A stretch of DNA of 64,000 nt from Paenalicyclobacillus ferrooxydans. GTDB taxonomy: Bacteria; Bacillota; Bacilli; Alicyclobacillales; Alicyclobacillaceae. Below the pieces are notes generated by a model. The model was not told the origin of the DNA, did not search any database, and saw only the letters and a program-made list of their open reading frames with translations. Each line of letters begins with the position of its first letter. Within the stretch, counting starts at the first letter, position 1. A program made the position numbers and the translations under genes. The stretch is from positions 1 to 64,000 of the forward strand of contig NZ_LJCO01000017.1 in NCBI RefSeq assembly GCF_001399675.1. Direction: 5' to 3'. Positions 42,610 to 52,312 of the stretch are shown here, piece by piece.

Positions 42610-43257
42610 TTGAGTACCCAACAGAGCACCGAGAAAAAGCAGCTCAGGCGTCATTACATCAGGGTGCGTGGACAACTTTCAGAGGCGATGCGCAAAACCA
42701 AAGATGAACAGTTATGCGCAGGGCTGATGCCGTTTTTGTCTGACATCGCAAAGGGACTGGCAAATGGGCATGGGAACGACACCCATGGCACCATGACGGT
42801 TGCATTGTACCGCCCCATGGGCAGTGAAGTGAGTGTGTGGGAAATGGCTGAAGCCTTTGCGACTCTCGGTTGGCGAACGGTCGTTCCTGTGACAGATACC
42901 GAGGTGCGGCAATTACGCTTTGCGGCAGTGACCAGGGAAACCATCTGGCGCAGCGGCGCACTTGGAATTATCGAACCTGATTTGACAGACCGAGGCACGT
43001 CGCTTGTTGAGCCGGCTGAAGTTTCTGTGTTCTGCGTCCCAGGCCTTGCTTTTACGGAAGACGGATGGCGGCTCGGTTACGGAGGCGGCTATTACGACCG
43101 CCTGTTTTCTCACCCTGGGGTCACTGCGCGGCGCATCGGCGTTGCCTACGAGTGTCAGCTGGCGAGCACGCTTCCAGGAGAATCACATGATATTCGGATG
43201 CACGCTCTGGCCACAGAGAACGGGGTAAGGGAGTGCAAGGGCGTTGAGCTTCAGTAG
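42610..43257 (+). CDS. 5-formyltetrahydrofolate cyclo-ligase
   Basis: Converts 5-formyl-THF to 5,10-methenyl-THF with ATP. The 215-residue product has KKQLRRHYIRVR at the N-terminus, the formyl-binding YRPMGSEVSV segment, and the signature PGLAFTEDGWRLGYGGGYYDRLF near the C-terminus. The TTG at 42610 sits behind GGAGGAG; the longer frame from 42499 lies inside the PAP2 gene. The 3' end overlaps mobA by 14 bases. Confidence 0.92.
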   Translation: MSTQQSTEKKQLRRHYIRVRGQLSEAMRKTKDEQLCAGLMPFLSDIAKGLANGHGNDTHGTMTVALYRPMGSEVSVWEMAEAFATLGWRTVVPVTDTEVRQLRFAAVTRETIWRSGALGIIEPDLTDRGTSLVEPAEVSVFCVPGLAFTEDGWRLGYGGGYYDRLFSHPGVTARRIGVAYECQLASTLPGESHDIRMHALATENGVRECKGVELQ

Positions 43258-44134
43258 TGAGCGCTTCACTGGTGATCGAGGACCGCTTGGGCATTCCATT
43301 GCCTTTGTGCTGGCGGGGGGCCAAAGCCGCCGGATGGGGCGGGACAAGCTGACCTTGGCCGTATCGAAACACCGCGATGAGGTGCATCTCACAGGTCGAG
43401 ATGATGTGCTTCTCACAGGCCGCAATCAGGTGCATCCGACAGCTCGAGATGAGGTGCATCTCACAGGCCAACCGGAAACCATTCTTGAACATGTTGTCAA
43501 AGTGGTACGTGCTGTCGCGGATGTGGTGTGGATTTTGACCCCGCCCGAGCACGCTCTGGCGGCGAATGACTTTGAGCAGGGCTCTGACCTGCGCTCGCTT
43601 GCTGATGACGAGTTCTACCAGGGGCCATTGGCCGCCATTGCCCGTGCGTGGCCCCGTGCTGTGGACGCGATTGCTGATGACATGTTACAGGCTGAGTCTC
43701 GCGCTGACTCTGTAGACTGTGTGTTTGTCGTGGCAGGTGATCTGCCAGGGATTGAGCCAGATGTGCTCCGAGCATGCCGAGATCGTCTGCGAAGTGAAGC
43801 ACCCAGTGTAGATGCAGTGCTCACAGAGCGCGAAGGTATGTTGCAACCACTGCTTGGTTGCTATCGGGCTAGGGCAGGTCAAGCGTTTGCGGCGGCTTTT
43901 TCAAACGGCGACAAGCGCTTGTTTCAGGCCGTTCAAGCCCTGCGTGTCGAGACGGTGTCGAGCGATGTCCAAGGTTGGTCAAAATGGGCAACGAGGCCTG
44001 TCCATACACCCGAGGACTACGCGGAATGGTTAAATGAAGCGGATCGACGAGAGGAATCTGCACGATCCGGTAAGGAACCACTGAAATCTGGTGAGAAACC
44101 ACTGAAATTTGGTTGTGATCGCTTTCAAGGGTGA
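43244..44134 (+). CDS. mobA: Molybdenum cofactor guanylyltransferase MobA with repeat insertion
   Basis: Adds GMP to molybdopterin. The nucleotide-binding loop is FVLAGGQSRRMGRDKLTL; FYQGPLAAIARAW, VFVVAGDLPGIEPDVL and MLQPLLGCYRA are typical. Directly after the loop (residues 44-75) four copies of an 8-residue repeat of type RDEVHLTG are inserted, replacing the short hairpin before ETILEHVV. Such an insert is not usual. A repetitive C-terminal tail (GKEPLKSGEKPLKFG) follows. The start TTG at 43244 lies after GGGAGTG and overlaps the previous gene; 296 residues versus ~200 usual. Confidence 0.88.
   Translation: MSFSSERFTGDRGPLGHSIAFVLAGGQSRRMGRDKLTLAVSKHRDEVHLTGRDDVLLTGRNQVHPTARDEVHLTGQPETILEHVVKVVRAVADVVWILTPPEHALAANDFEQGSDLRSLADDEFYQGPLAAIARAWPRAVDAIADDMLQAESRADSVDCVFVVAGDLPGIEPDVLRACRDRLRSEAPSVDAVLTEREGMLQPLLGCYRARAGQAFAAAFSNGDKRLFQAVQALRVETVSSDVQGWSKWATRPVHTPEDYAEWLNEADRREESARSGKEPLKSGEKPLKFGCDRFQG
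43373..43468 (+). repeat. 24-bp tandem repeat, four units, in frame in mobA
   Basis: Four 24-bp units begin at 43373, 43397, 43421 and 43445, coding RDEVHLTG, RDDVLLTG, RNQVHPTA and RDEVHLTG. Confidence 0.97.
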
Positions 44135-44200
44135 GTGCGTGATCGTTACAATAGATTTAGATACTGAACGGGTTTTGGTACGGAGCAGGAGGGGAGCGCA

Positions 44201-45196
44201 ATGGTGAAAAGGGAGATACCCGTAGAACAGGCGATTGGAATGACGCTTGCACACGATCTGACCCGGATTGTCCCAGGCCAGTTTAAGGGGCGAGCCTTTG
44301 CAAAAGGTCACGTCATTCAACCGGAGGACGTGCCGGTTCTGTTGGATATTGGCAAACGTTACATATATGTCCTTGAGATTGGTTCGGATGAGCTGCATGA
44401 GAATGATGCTGCGGTCATCATGGCGGAAGCTGTAGCCGGTGACGGACTTGAATGGGGAGAAGTACACGAGGGAAAGGTTGTCCTGAAAGCGGTGACAGAT
44501 GGTATGCTGTGGGTCAACCAAGAGGCAGTCACTGCGATGAACTTGATTGATGGAATCTCGATTACGACCCGCCCAAACCTTATCCACGTTACAAAAGGCA
44601 CATCGGTTGCCGGAGTCAGACCGATTCCGCTGGTAATCGAGAAAAACAAGGTGGATGAAGTCGTCACCATCGCTAATGAGGTAAAAGACAAGCGTTCCGC
44701 CATCGACGTTCTCCCGTACAAGATGAAGACCGCCGCGTTGGTGACCACAGGAAGTGAGATTCAGTCAGGGCGCATTGAGGACAAGTCCGGCCCTGTGCTT
44801 CGTGCAAAGCTTGAAGCCTATGGCATCCAGGTGGGGCGACAAGTGTTCCCAGGTGATGAGAAAGATGCCATTGTCAGTGAAATCGTATCCGCAGCAGACC
44901 TCGGTGTGGACCTGGTACTCGTGACGGGAGGCATGTCCGTCGATCCCGATGATCGTTCCCCTGCATCCATTCGCGAGGCCGCAACACAGGTTGTTACGTA
45001 CGGCACCCCGATGCTGCCGGGCTCAATGCTGATGCTTGCCTACCGCGGGAAGACAGCGATTTTTGGGTTGCCAGGCGCTGTTTTGCATGATGCGAAAACG
45101 TCGTTTGATGTATTGTTGCCACGAGTTTTGGCACGCATGAAGGTAACCAAGTCAGACATCGCGCAGCTCGGCGTAGGCGGGTGGCTCAATGAGTGA
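44201..45196 (+). CDS. Molybdopterin-binding protein (MoeA/MogA-like domain)
   Basis: The 331-residue protein has a C-terminal MoCF-biosynthesis domain: AALVTTGSEIQSGRIEDKSGPVLRAKLEAYGIQV, VLVTGGMSVDPDDRSPASIR and the loop FGLPGAVLHDAKTSFDVLLP. The N-terminal half does not look like a full MoeA, so it may be a MoeA-like sensor or a divergent enzyme of molybdate insertion. Sits between mobA and mobB, which supports a molybdenum-cofactor role. Confidence 0.85.
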   Translation: MVKREIPVEQAIGMTLAHDLTRIVPGQFKGRAFAKGHVIQPEDVPVLLDIGKRYIYVLEIGSDELHENDAAVIMAEAVAGDGLEWGEVHEGKVVLKAVTDGMLWVNQEAVTAMNLIDGISITTRPNLIHVTKGTSVAGVRPIPLVIEKNKVDEVVTIANEVKDKRSAIDVLPYKMKTAALVTTGSEIQSGRIEDKSGPVLRAKLEAYGIQVGRQVFPGDEKDAIVSEIVSAADLGVDLVLVTGGMSVDPDDRSPASIREAATQVVTYGTPMLPGSMLMLAYRGKTAIFGLPGAVLHDAKTSFDVLLPRVLARMKVTKSDIAQLGVGGWLNE

Positions 45197-46049
45197 TGGC
45201 AGAGGCCCGCTCATTATCGCCGTCGTGGGACGCCACAACGTTGGGAAAACGACGGTTGGGACCCGCATGGTGGAAGCATGGACGGAGATGGGCTTGCTGG
45301 TTGCCGCGCTAAAACACGACGGTCACGCCGATGACAGACGGATGGACAGGGAGTCTCGTTTTGACCGATCTGGGGATGACAGCGTGTCTGGTGTCGAGGA
45401 GTCTAGTGTCGAGGAGTCTAGTGTCGAGGAGTCTAGTGTCGAGGAGTCTAGTGTCGAGGAGTCTAGTGGCAAGGAGTCTAGTGGCAAGGAGTCTAGTGGC
45501 AAGGAGTCTAGTGGCAAGGAGTCTAGTGGCAAGGAACGCCACTCGCCAGCCGCCCGTCCTCGATCGGATGATTGGGAGAAACCGGGCAGCGACACAGAAC
45601 GGTTGGTCACAGCGGGCGCCGCGATGACCATGATCGTGGGCGGCGGCCAAACATTGCTTCGTACCACTCGAGACACCGAGGCAGATGACGTCTACAAACT
45701 GCTGTCGCGTCTCGAGCAGCACGCGAACGCGGTTGGTCCAGCACTCGACATTATTCTGGTGGAAGGCTATAAATACACTGATCTGCCAAAAGTCGTTGTG
45801 ATTGGACCTGAGGACCGTGAGTGTCTTTTGAATGAAGCATTTACCAGTGTGCAAGCGGTGATAGAGAGTCCATTATGGGAGTGGAGAGAGTCGCAAAGGC
45901 TCGGGAAAACTTTAAATCTCAGTAATTTACCAGCCAAGACTCTGAATGCGTCCTTTACTCAAAAACACCTGCCAGTGTATCATGGGAATAATCTACGAGA
46001 TCTATGCAGGTCTCTATGGTACACCCACATTCGCGATAACTCGCTTTGA
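45189..46049 (+). CDS. mobB: Molybdopterin-guanine dinucleotide biosynthesis protein MobB with repeat insertion
   Basis: GTP-binding accessory of MobA. Walker A is VVGRHNVGKTT near the N-terminus, followed by VAALKHDGHADDR; later ERLVTAGAAMTMIVGGGQTLL, DIILVEGYK and PKVVV are typical. Between the KHDGH segment and the rest are ten 5-residue repeats, five VEESS then five GKESS (last one partial), encoded by a 15-bp tandem repeat. Ordinary MobB is ~160-175 residues; this one has 286, also with a C-terminal extension. ATG overlaps the previous gene by 8 bases. Confidence 0.9.
   Translation: MSDGRGPLIIAVVGRHNVGKTTVGTRMVEAWTEMGLLVAALKHDGHADDRRMDRESRFDRSGDDSVSGVEESSVEESSVEESSVEESSVEESSGKESSGKESSGKESSGKESSGKERHSPAARPRSDDWEKPGSDTERLVTAGAAMTMIVGGGQTLLRTTRDTEADDVYKLLSRLEQHANAVGPALDIILVEGYKYTDLPKVVVIGPEDRECLLNEAFTSVQAVIESPLWEWRESQRLGKTLNLSNLPAKTLNASFTQKHLPVYHGNNLRDLCRSLWYTHIRDNSL
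45391..45534 (+). repeat. 15-bp tandem repeat, 9.6 units, in frame in mobB
   Basis: Five exact units GTGTCGAGGAGTCTA (45391-45465), then four exact units GTGGCAAGGAGTCTA (45466-45525) and a partial. The two sub-arrays differ at two positions, so each was probably amplified separately. Confidence 0.97.
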
Positions 46050-46164
46050 AGTCTCTCTCTAACTGTCGTCGTCATTACGCATTTCAGTGGTGTCTAGGTC
46101 GTGCGGGATTTCGGTGCAGGAGTTCAGAAACGAGGGTGTTGAATATTACAGGAGGTGACGCGTC

Positions 46165-46437
46165 GTGAATTTTGCTAACATCGGATGGTCCGGTCTCATA
46201 TTAATTTTGGTTGCACTGCTCCTTGTGTTTGGTCCGAGCAAGCTTCCAGAGATTGGGAAGGCGTTCGGCAAGTCTTTGCGTGAGTTCAAGAGTGCCACGC
46301 AGGGTATGATGGAAGAAGGCGCTAAGGCAGCGAAGGAAGAGACAGTTCAGCCTGTTTCCGCCGTACAAGCTGCACCGGTTGTGCAACCTATCGAACTCAA
46401 GACCACCGCAGAAGAAGAGCAGAAGGCCAGTCAGTGA
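46165..46437 (+). CDS. tatA: Twin-arginine translocase subunit TatA
   Basis: The 90-residue protein has an N-terminal membrane helix ([15 protein letters not shown]), the conserved [24 protein letters not shown] hinge/amphipathic helix, and a charged disordered tail. It forms the protein-conducting ring of the Tat system for folded, often cofactor-bearing exoproteins. The neighbouring molybdenum cofactor genes fit with molybdoenzyme export. GTG start follows GGAGGTG. Confidence 0.96.
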   Translation: MNFANIGWSGLILILVALLLVFGPSKLPEIGKAFGKSLREFKSATQGMMEEGAKAAKEETVQPVSAVQAAPVVQPIELKTTAEEEQKASQ

Positions 46438-46533
46438 AGTGAGTGAAACAGCGGCGCAGATGTCTTTACATGCAGCCGCTGGATCCCCACAGAGCCAGGA
46501 TGTTGCCTGAAGCGGATTGAACAGGAGACGTTT

Positions 46534-47280
46534 ATGGCAGAGAACAACAAGATGAAGTTGACAGACCACCTCGCGGACTTGCGAAAACGCATCATCTACA
46601 CGCTTGTCGTGTTTGTCGTTCTCCTGCTCGCGGGGTTGGCTGTCGTATCCAGACTCTACAGCTTCTTTGTGAACCCGCTGACAAAGGCGGGCTATCATTT
46701 GATTGTCACATCACCGGGTGAAGTCATCACGGTGTATTTGTCCATGGCCGGGGTTGTCAGTATCGGTCTAACGCTGCCGTTCGCCCTCTACCAGCTGTGG
46801 AAGTTTGTGAGTCCGGGACTTCGGCCGGTTGAACGTCGTTATACGCTCCAACTGTTGCCGTTCGTAGTGGTCATGTTCGTCGCTGGCGTTTGCTTTGCGT
46901 GGTTTATCATTTTTCCGACTATCCTTCATTTTCTGCTCAAAATCTCTAGTGAGCACTTTCAAGTGTTGATGCGTGCAGGTGCCTATTTTTCCTTTATGAC
47001 AAGTATCTGTATTCCATTTGGGTTTGTGTTTGAACTTCCGATTGTGGTTGTATTCCTTACCCGACTCGGCATTATCACGCCAAAACTAATGCGGAAAATG
47101 CGTCGTTATGCTTACTTGGTGATTGTCTTGATCGGGGTGTTCATCAGCCCTCCGGAACTTGTATCTCATTTGAGTGTTGTTCTTCCCATGATCGCACTCT
47201 ATGAAATCAGCATCCTACTGTCTGGCGTCGCTTTGAAACGGCGTGATCGGGCGTTGAGCAAGCTGAATCACACCGATTGA
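46534..47280 (+). CDS. tatC: Twin-arginine translocase subunit TatC
   Basis: The 248-residue protein has six membrane helices and TatC motifs: MKLTDHLADLRKRIIY at the N-terminus (signal-peptide binding site), SPGEVITVYL, LYQLWKFVSPGLRPVERR and FGFVFELPIVVVFLTRLGIIT. Receptor for twin-arginine signal peptides. Follows tatA by 96 bases. Confidence 0.97.
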   Translation: MAENNKMKLTDHLADLRKRIIYTLVVFVVLLLAGLAVVSRLYSFFVNPLTKAGYHLIVTSPGEVITVYLSMAGVVSIGLTLPFALYQLWKFVSPGLRPVERRYTLQLLPFVVVMFVAGVCFAWFIIFPTILHFLLKISSEHFQVLMRAGAYFSFMTSICIPFGFVFELPIVVVFLTRLGIITPKLMRKMRRYAYLVIVLIGVFISPPELVSHLSVVLPMIALYEISILLSGVALKRRDRALSKLNHTD

Positions 47281-47426
47281 CAAAGCTGCGGGCATTTCCT
47301 ACTGATCCGATGCTGTTCGACATTTCCTTGAGCTGTCCACGGTGGGTTGTCCACAGTAGCTTTCGAGCTTATCTAGGCTGTCTATGATGTCCTTACGAAC
47401 AGGACCAATTTTGTTTATCAACCCAC

Positions 47427-47455
47427 TTGCAAAGAGAAGTGGGAGCGATTAATAT
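47427..47455 (+). promoter_or_regulatory. Sigma-A promoter of groES-groEL
   Basis: TTGCAA (47427-47432) and TAATAT (47450-47455) are separated by 17 bases; the CIRCE operator begins 12 bases after the -10. Confidence 0.75.
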
Positions 47456-47466
47456 ATGGAATGTAA

Positions 47467-47493
47467 TTAGCACTCAGTCGAATCGAGTGCTAA
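47467..47493. promoter_or_regulatory. CIRCE operator (HrcA site)
   Basis: TTAGCACTC (47467-47475) N9 GAGTGCTAA (47485-47493) is an exact match to the CIRCE inverted repeat bound by the heat-shock repressor HrcA, here overlapping the start of the groESL transcript. Confidence 0.98.
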
Positions 47494-47530
47494 CAAACAA
47501 CCTACGCTAAGATTTGAGGAGGGTTTACAC

Positions 47531-47815
47531 ATGGTAAAACCGCTCGCAGACCGCGTGGTGCTCCGCCCGGTTGACCGCGAAGAAAAGACCCAGAGTGGGA
47601 TTTTTCTTCCTGACACTGCGAAAGAGAAACCCCAGGAAGGCGAAATTGTAGCCGTTGGACCGGGTCGTGTGGAAGATGGAAAGCGCATTGAGCTTGAAGT
47701 CAAGGTTGGAGACCGCGTAATCTACTCCAAATACGCCGGCACAGAAGTTAAGGTTGGCGACCAAGAACTGCTTATTCTCCGCGAGAGCGACATTCTCGCG
47801 ATTGTTGAACAGTAA
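47531..47815 (+). CDS. groES: Co-chaperonin GroES
   Basis: The 94-residue lid of the GroEL chamber: [42 protein letters not shown] with the mobile loop, and [21 protein letters not shown] follows GAGGAGGG. First gene of the CIRCE-controlled operon. Confidence 0.98.
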   Translation: MVKPLADRVVLRPVDREEKTQSGIFLPDTAKEKPQEGEIVAVGPGRVEDGKRIELEVKVGDRVIYSKYAGTEVKVGDQELLILRESDILAIVEQ

Positions 47816-49468
<1,653 letters not shown>

Positions 49469-49484
49469 TAAAAGAGGATAGGAA

Positions 49485-49569
49485 GCGTCGCACTCCGGTG
49501 CGACGCAATCCACCTTGGTAAGGTTGGCCTGAGGCGGCACTTGATTTGCTGCCTTGGGCCAGCTTTTTT
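49485..49569 (+). terminator. Terminator region of groESL
   Basis: First hairpin GCGTCGCAC/GTGCGACGC (49485-49506) has no T run; a second stem (GGCCTGAGGCGGCA with TGCTGCCTTGGGCC, ~49526-49560, including G-U pairs) is followed by TTTTTT (49564-49569). The pair together probably ends the groESL transcript. Confidence 0.75.
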
Positions 49570-50099
49570 GCTGTTTGCTTTGCGACCCCAAATCGACGCA
49601 GCGAGCCCGACGCAGGGGCCCCCGCGGGGATTAAGTCGGTGCCAGCGACTTAACCGCGTGATTTTCCGGACTTAAGTCGGTTATACCGACTTAACCTTGC
49701 TGTTTTTTGGGCCTAAGTCGCTCAGGCCGACTTAGCGAGCCCGACGCAGGGGGCCCCGCGGGGATTAAGTCGGTGCCAGCGACTTAACCGCGTGATTTTC
49801 CGGACTTAAGTCGGTTATACCGACTTAACCTTGCTATTTTTTGGGCCTAAGTCGCTCAGGCCGACTTAGCGAGCCCGACGTTCCATCGACCGCGGCGAAA
49901 GTCCCAGCCTCCACGAGCCCAGCCCCCACCGCGGCGAAAGCCCCAGCCCTCACCAGCCGGGCTCTACCGGCCCAATCCTTCCACCAACTTCCGAATCTCC
50001 GAAAGATTGCTATCCAAACATCTCCTAAAGGTCTCCCGATGTAACACAAATCAAGGTACAATCGTCCATAGAGGTGAAATTCGGACAGGAGGTGCCAGA
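49570..50099. other. Gene-free region with palindrome block B
   Basis: 530 bases with the TTAAGTCG palindrome block (49631-49869), two direct repeats of CCGCGGCGAAAG(T/C)CCCAGCC (about 49890 and 49930) and no supported gene. The 91-codon minus-strand frame here crosses the repeats and is probably accidental. Confidence 0.7.
49631..49869. repeat. Block B of the TTAAGTCG palindrome family (six palindromes, 134-bp period)
   Basis: Palindromes at 49631-49653, 49672-49694, 49713-49735, 49765-49787, 49806-49828 and 49847-49869. Arms are TTAAGTCG/CGACTTAA (CTAAGTCG/CGACTTAG for the third of each set); those at 49672 and 49806 are perfect 9-bp arms around TTATA. The first three recur as the second three at a 134-base shift with only a few base differences, so a unit with three palindromes is tandemly duplicated, as in block A (28131). 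Confidence 0.96.
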
Positions 50100-51086
50100 T
50101 TGGCCCCAAACAAGACAGGAAAGAACCACTTTGACAGCTGGAACTCAGAAGTTTTACCTGTGGTGCAGAACATCTCGAAGGTCATCATCGGCAAGGATGA
50201 TGTAATTCGACTGGTGTTCGTTGCATTGCTGGCTTCGGGACATTGTTTAATAGAGGACGTCCCTGGGGTAGGTAAAACGATGATGGTCCGGGCACTCGCA
50301 AAATCACTGAGCTGTGACTTTAAGCGTATCCAGTTCACACCGGATTTGCTGCCGTCTGATGTGACCGGTGTTTCGATATACAACCAAAAAACACAAGAGT
50401 TTGAGTTTCGTGCGGGTCCCATCTTCGGTCAGATTGTGCTTGCTGACGAAATCAACCGTACCTCGCCGAAAACCCAGTCTGCGCTTTTGGAAGCCCTTGA
50501 GGAGCGCAACGTGACCGCAGATGGACATACGTACACGCTGCCGACACCGTTTATGGTGCTCGCCACGGAAAACCCGATTGAGTTTGAAGGAACGTTTCCA
50601 CTTCCGGAGGCACAGTTGGACAGGTTTTTGCTTAAGTTTTCGATGGGTTACCCAAGTATCAACGACGAGCTGAATATCCTTGACAGCCAGCGCGTTCGTC
50701 ATCCGATTGAGAACCTGTCAGCGGTTGCAACACCTGCCAATGTCCTTGCGTGGCGTGCGGCTGCGGCTGATGTCTTCGTCGATCCCGCCGTACGACGTTA
50801 CCTGGTGGAGATTGTCCAACATACACGGGGGCATGAACGGGTGTATCTTGGGGCGAGTCCACGCGCGAGTATTGCTCTGTTTAAAGCATCCCAGGCACTC
50901 GCGTTCTTGTCGGGAAGGACCTACGTCGTTCCGGATGACGTCAGATACCTGGCGCCGTACGTACTAGCGCATCGTGTACTGTTATCCGCAGACGCGAGGC
51001 TGTCTGGGATCAATGTGGCCCAATTTGTTGAGGAAGTGGTCGACAGAGTCGCAGTGCCGGTGCTGCAGGGAGCGGGACGACCATGA
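50100..51086 (+). CDS. MoxR-family AAA+ ATPase
   Basis: The 328-residue protein has Walker A EDVPGVGKTMM, the DLLPSDVTGVS and EFEFRAGPIFGQIVLADEINRTSPKTQSALLEAL segment (Walker B), and ATENPIEFEGTFPLPEAQLDRF. MoxR ATPases work as chaperone-like partners of DUF58/VWA proteins, and the next two genes are exactly DUF58 and transglutaminase. The TTG at 50100 follows AGGAGGT by 6 nt; the longer frame lacks a site. Confidence 0.93.
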   Translation: MAPNKTGKNHFDSWNSEVLPVVQNISKVIIGKDDVIRLVFVALLASGHCLIEDVPGVGKTMMVRALAKSLSCDFKRIQFTPDLLPSDVTGVSIYNQKTQEFEFRAGPIFGQIVLADEINRTSPKTQSALLEALEERNVTADGHTYTLPTPFMVLATENPIEFEGTFPLPEAQLDRFLLKFSMGYPSINDELNILDSQRVRHPIENLSAVATPANVLAWRAAAADVFVDPAVRRYLVEIVQHTRGHERVYLGASPRASIALFKASQALAFLSGRTYVVPDDVRYLAPYVLAHRVLLSADARLSGINVAQFVEEVVDRVAVPVLQGAGRP

Positions 51087-52312
51087 CCTTGCGGCGAGCG
51101 GGCCTCTGGGCGCTGTCCTTTGTGGGTCTCGTGGCAGCTTTCATCTTTGGGAAAGTGCAAGGGGGATTTCTCGCGTGGTTTATCTTCGCGTTTATGCTTG
51201 TCCTTTGCTTGTATGAGTTGGTCACCGCACTCGTAGGGCTCAGATTTGTAGAATCTGAGCGAAGAATATCAGCGACGCGAATCTCTGCCGGCCAGTCCTT
51301 GCGGATCCAACTGATCGTCGAGCGACGGGGTTGGTGGCCGCTTGTGTGGCTGCGAGTCCAGGACGATCTTCCGCAACGCTGGGCGCTTGCTGTTTACGGA
51401 AACGAAAGAGTCCTGTTACCGCTTTGGGCTAGACAGATTGATTACACGTATCAAATCAATAACGTTCAAAGAGGCGTCTACCATATCGGGCGCACTGTGT
51501 TGCAGTCCGGCGATTTGCTTGGTCTGATGACGCAACAGCGGGAGCATGAGCGATTGGACAGTGTGATCGTCTACCCGCGCGTTGTTCCGGTGCGAGGATG
51601 GTCAACCACCCATCCGGAGGAGCTCGGTATGCGTGAGTCGACACGCAGACGCTCAGAAGAGTCCACAAACGTGCTGGGGGTCCGGGACTATGTTCCCGGA
51701 GACCGCCTGAGCCGTATTCACTGGCCCGCCACGGCAAGACGGGGAGCTTTGCTGGCGAAAGAGTTTGAGATGCACGTCTCGAGCGACCTGCTGTTTGTAC
51801 CGGACGTGTCCATGATGAGCTATCGAGGACTGGATCCAGCCATTTTTGAACTGGCGATGACGGTCGTCGCGTCTCTGCTTAAACACGCATATGAGCGACA
51901 CCGCAAGTTTTCGCTTACACTGCACGGAAATACCTTGCAGCGATTCCCGTCCGGAAGCGACGAAGCCTTGTTTCTGCATTGTCTTGAGGCGCTGGCTGTC
52001 GCATCTCCAGATGGAAAAACGCCTTTCGCGCAATCACTGCTGCGCATTGCCCAGGAGGCCCCTGCCGGAACCATCGTTGTAGTGGTGTCACCAAGTCTCG
52101 ATAAGCAGATGGTTGTCACGGCTGAGCAGATGCGCCGGCGAACACCCCTCGAGTGGTTTGCGCCGATTGTCCAGAATGAGCTCACGGCAGATCAACGAAA
52201 CTCGATTCGATTGTTGGAATCTATGCGCGTACCGGTTTATCCGTTGCGCCAGGCTGAACAGTTATCGCAGTTGGTGCGAGGGGGAGGTCATCATGCCGCA
52301 AACGTACGCTGA
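51083..52312 (+). CDS. DUF58 family protein
   Basis: The 409-residue protein has two N-terminal membrane helices (LWALSFVGLVAAFIFGK and FIFAFMLVLCLYELVTALVG) and a DUF58 core: RRRSEESTNVLGVRDYVPGDRLSRIHWPATARRGALLAKEFE, the family signature. Partner of MoxR ATPases; function probably in cell-envelope assembly. It overlaps MoxR by 4 and the next gene by 20 bases. Confidence 0.92.
   Translation: MTLRRAGLWALSFVGLVAAFIFGKVQGGFLAWFIFAFMLVLCLYELVTALVGLRFVESERRISATRISAGQSLRIQLIVERRGWWPLVWLRVQDDLPQRWALAVYGNERVLLPLWARQIDYTYQINNVQRGVYHIGRTVLQSGDLLGLMTQQREHERLDSVIVYPRVVPVRGWSTTHPEELGMRESTRRRSEESTNVLGVRDYVPGDRLSRIHWPATARRGALLAKEFEMHVSSDLLFVPDVSMMSYRGLDPAIFELAMTVVASLLKHAYERHRKFSLTLHGNTLQRFPSGSDEALFLHCLEALAVASPDGKTPFAQSLLRIAQEAPAGTIVVVVSPSLDKQMVVTAEQMRRRTPLEWFAPIVQNELTADQRNSIRLLESMRVPVYPLRQAEQLSQLVRGGGHHAANVR

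Noticed and set aside
43121-43552. Minus-strand frame with CEMHLIS/CRMHLIA repeats
   Set aside because: It is the complement of the 24-bp mobA repeat.
45309-45854. Minus-strand frames in mobB with LLATR/LLDTR repeats
   Set aside because: Antisense reading of the 15-bp array inside a well-supported gene.
49834-50109. 91-codon minus-strand frame between groEL and the MoxR gene
   Set aside because: It overlaps the palindrome block and the MoxR start, shows no family features and has a repeat-derived C-terminus.
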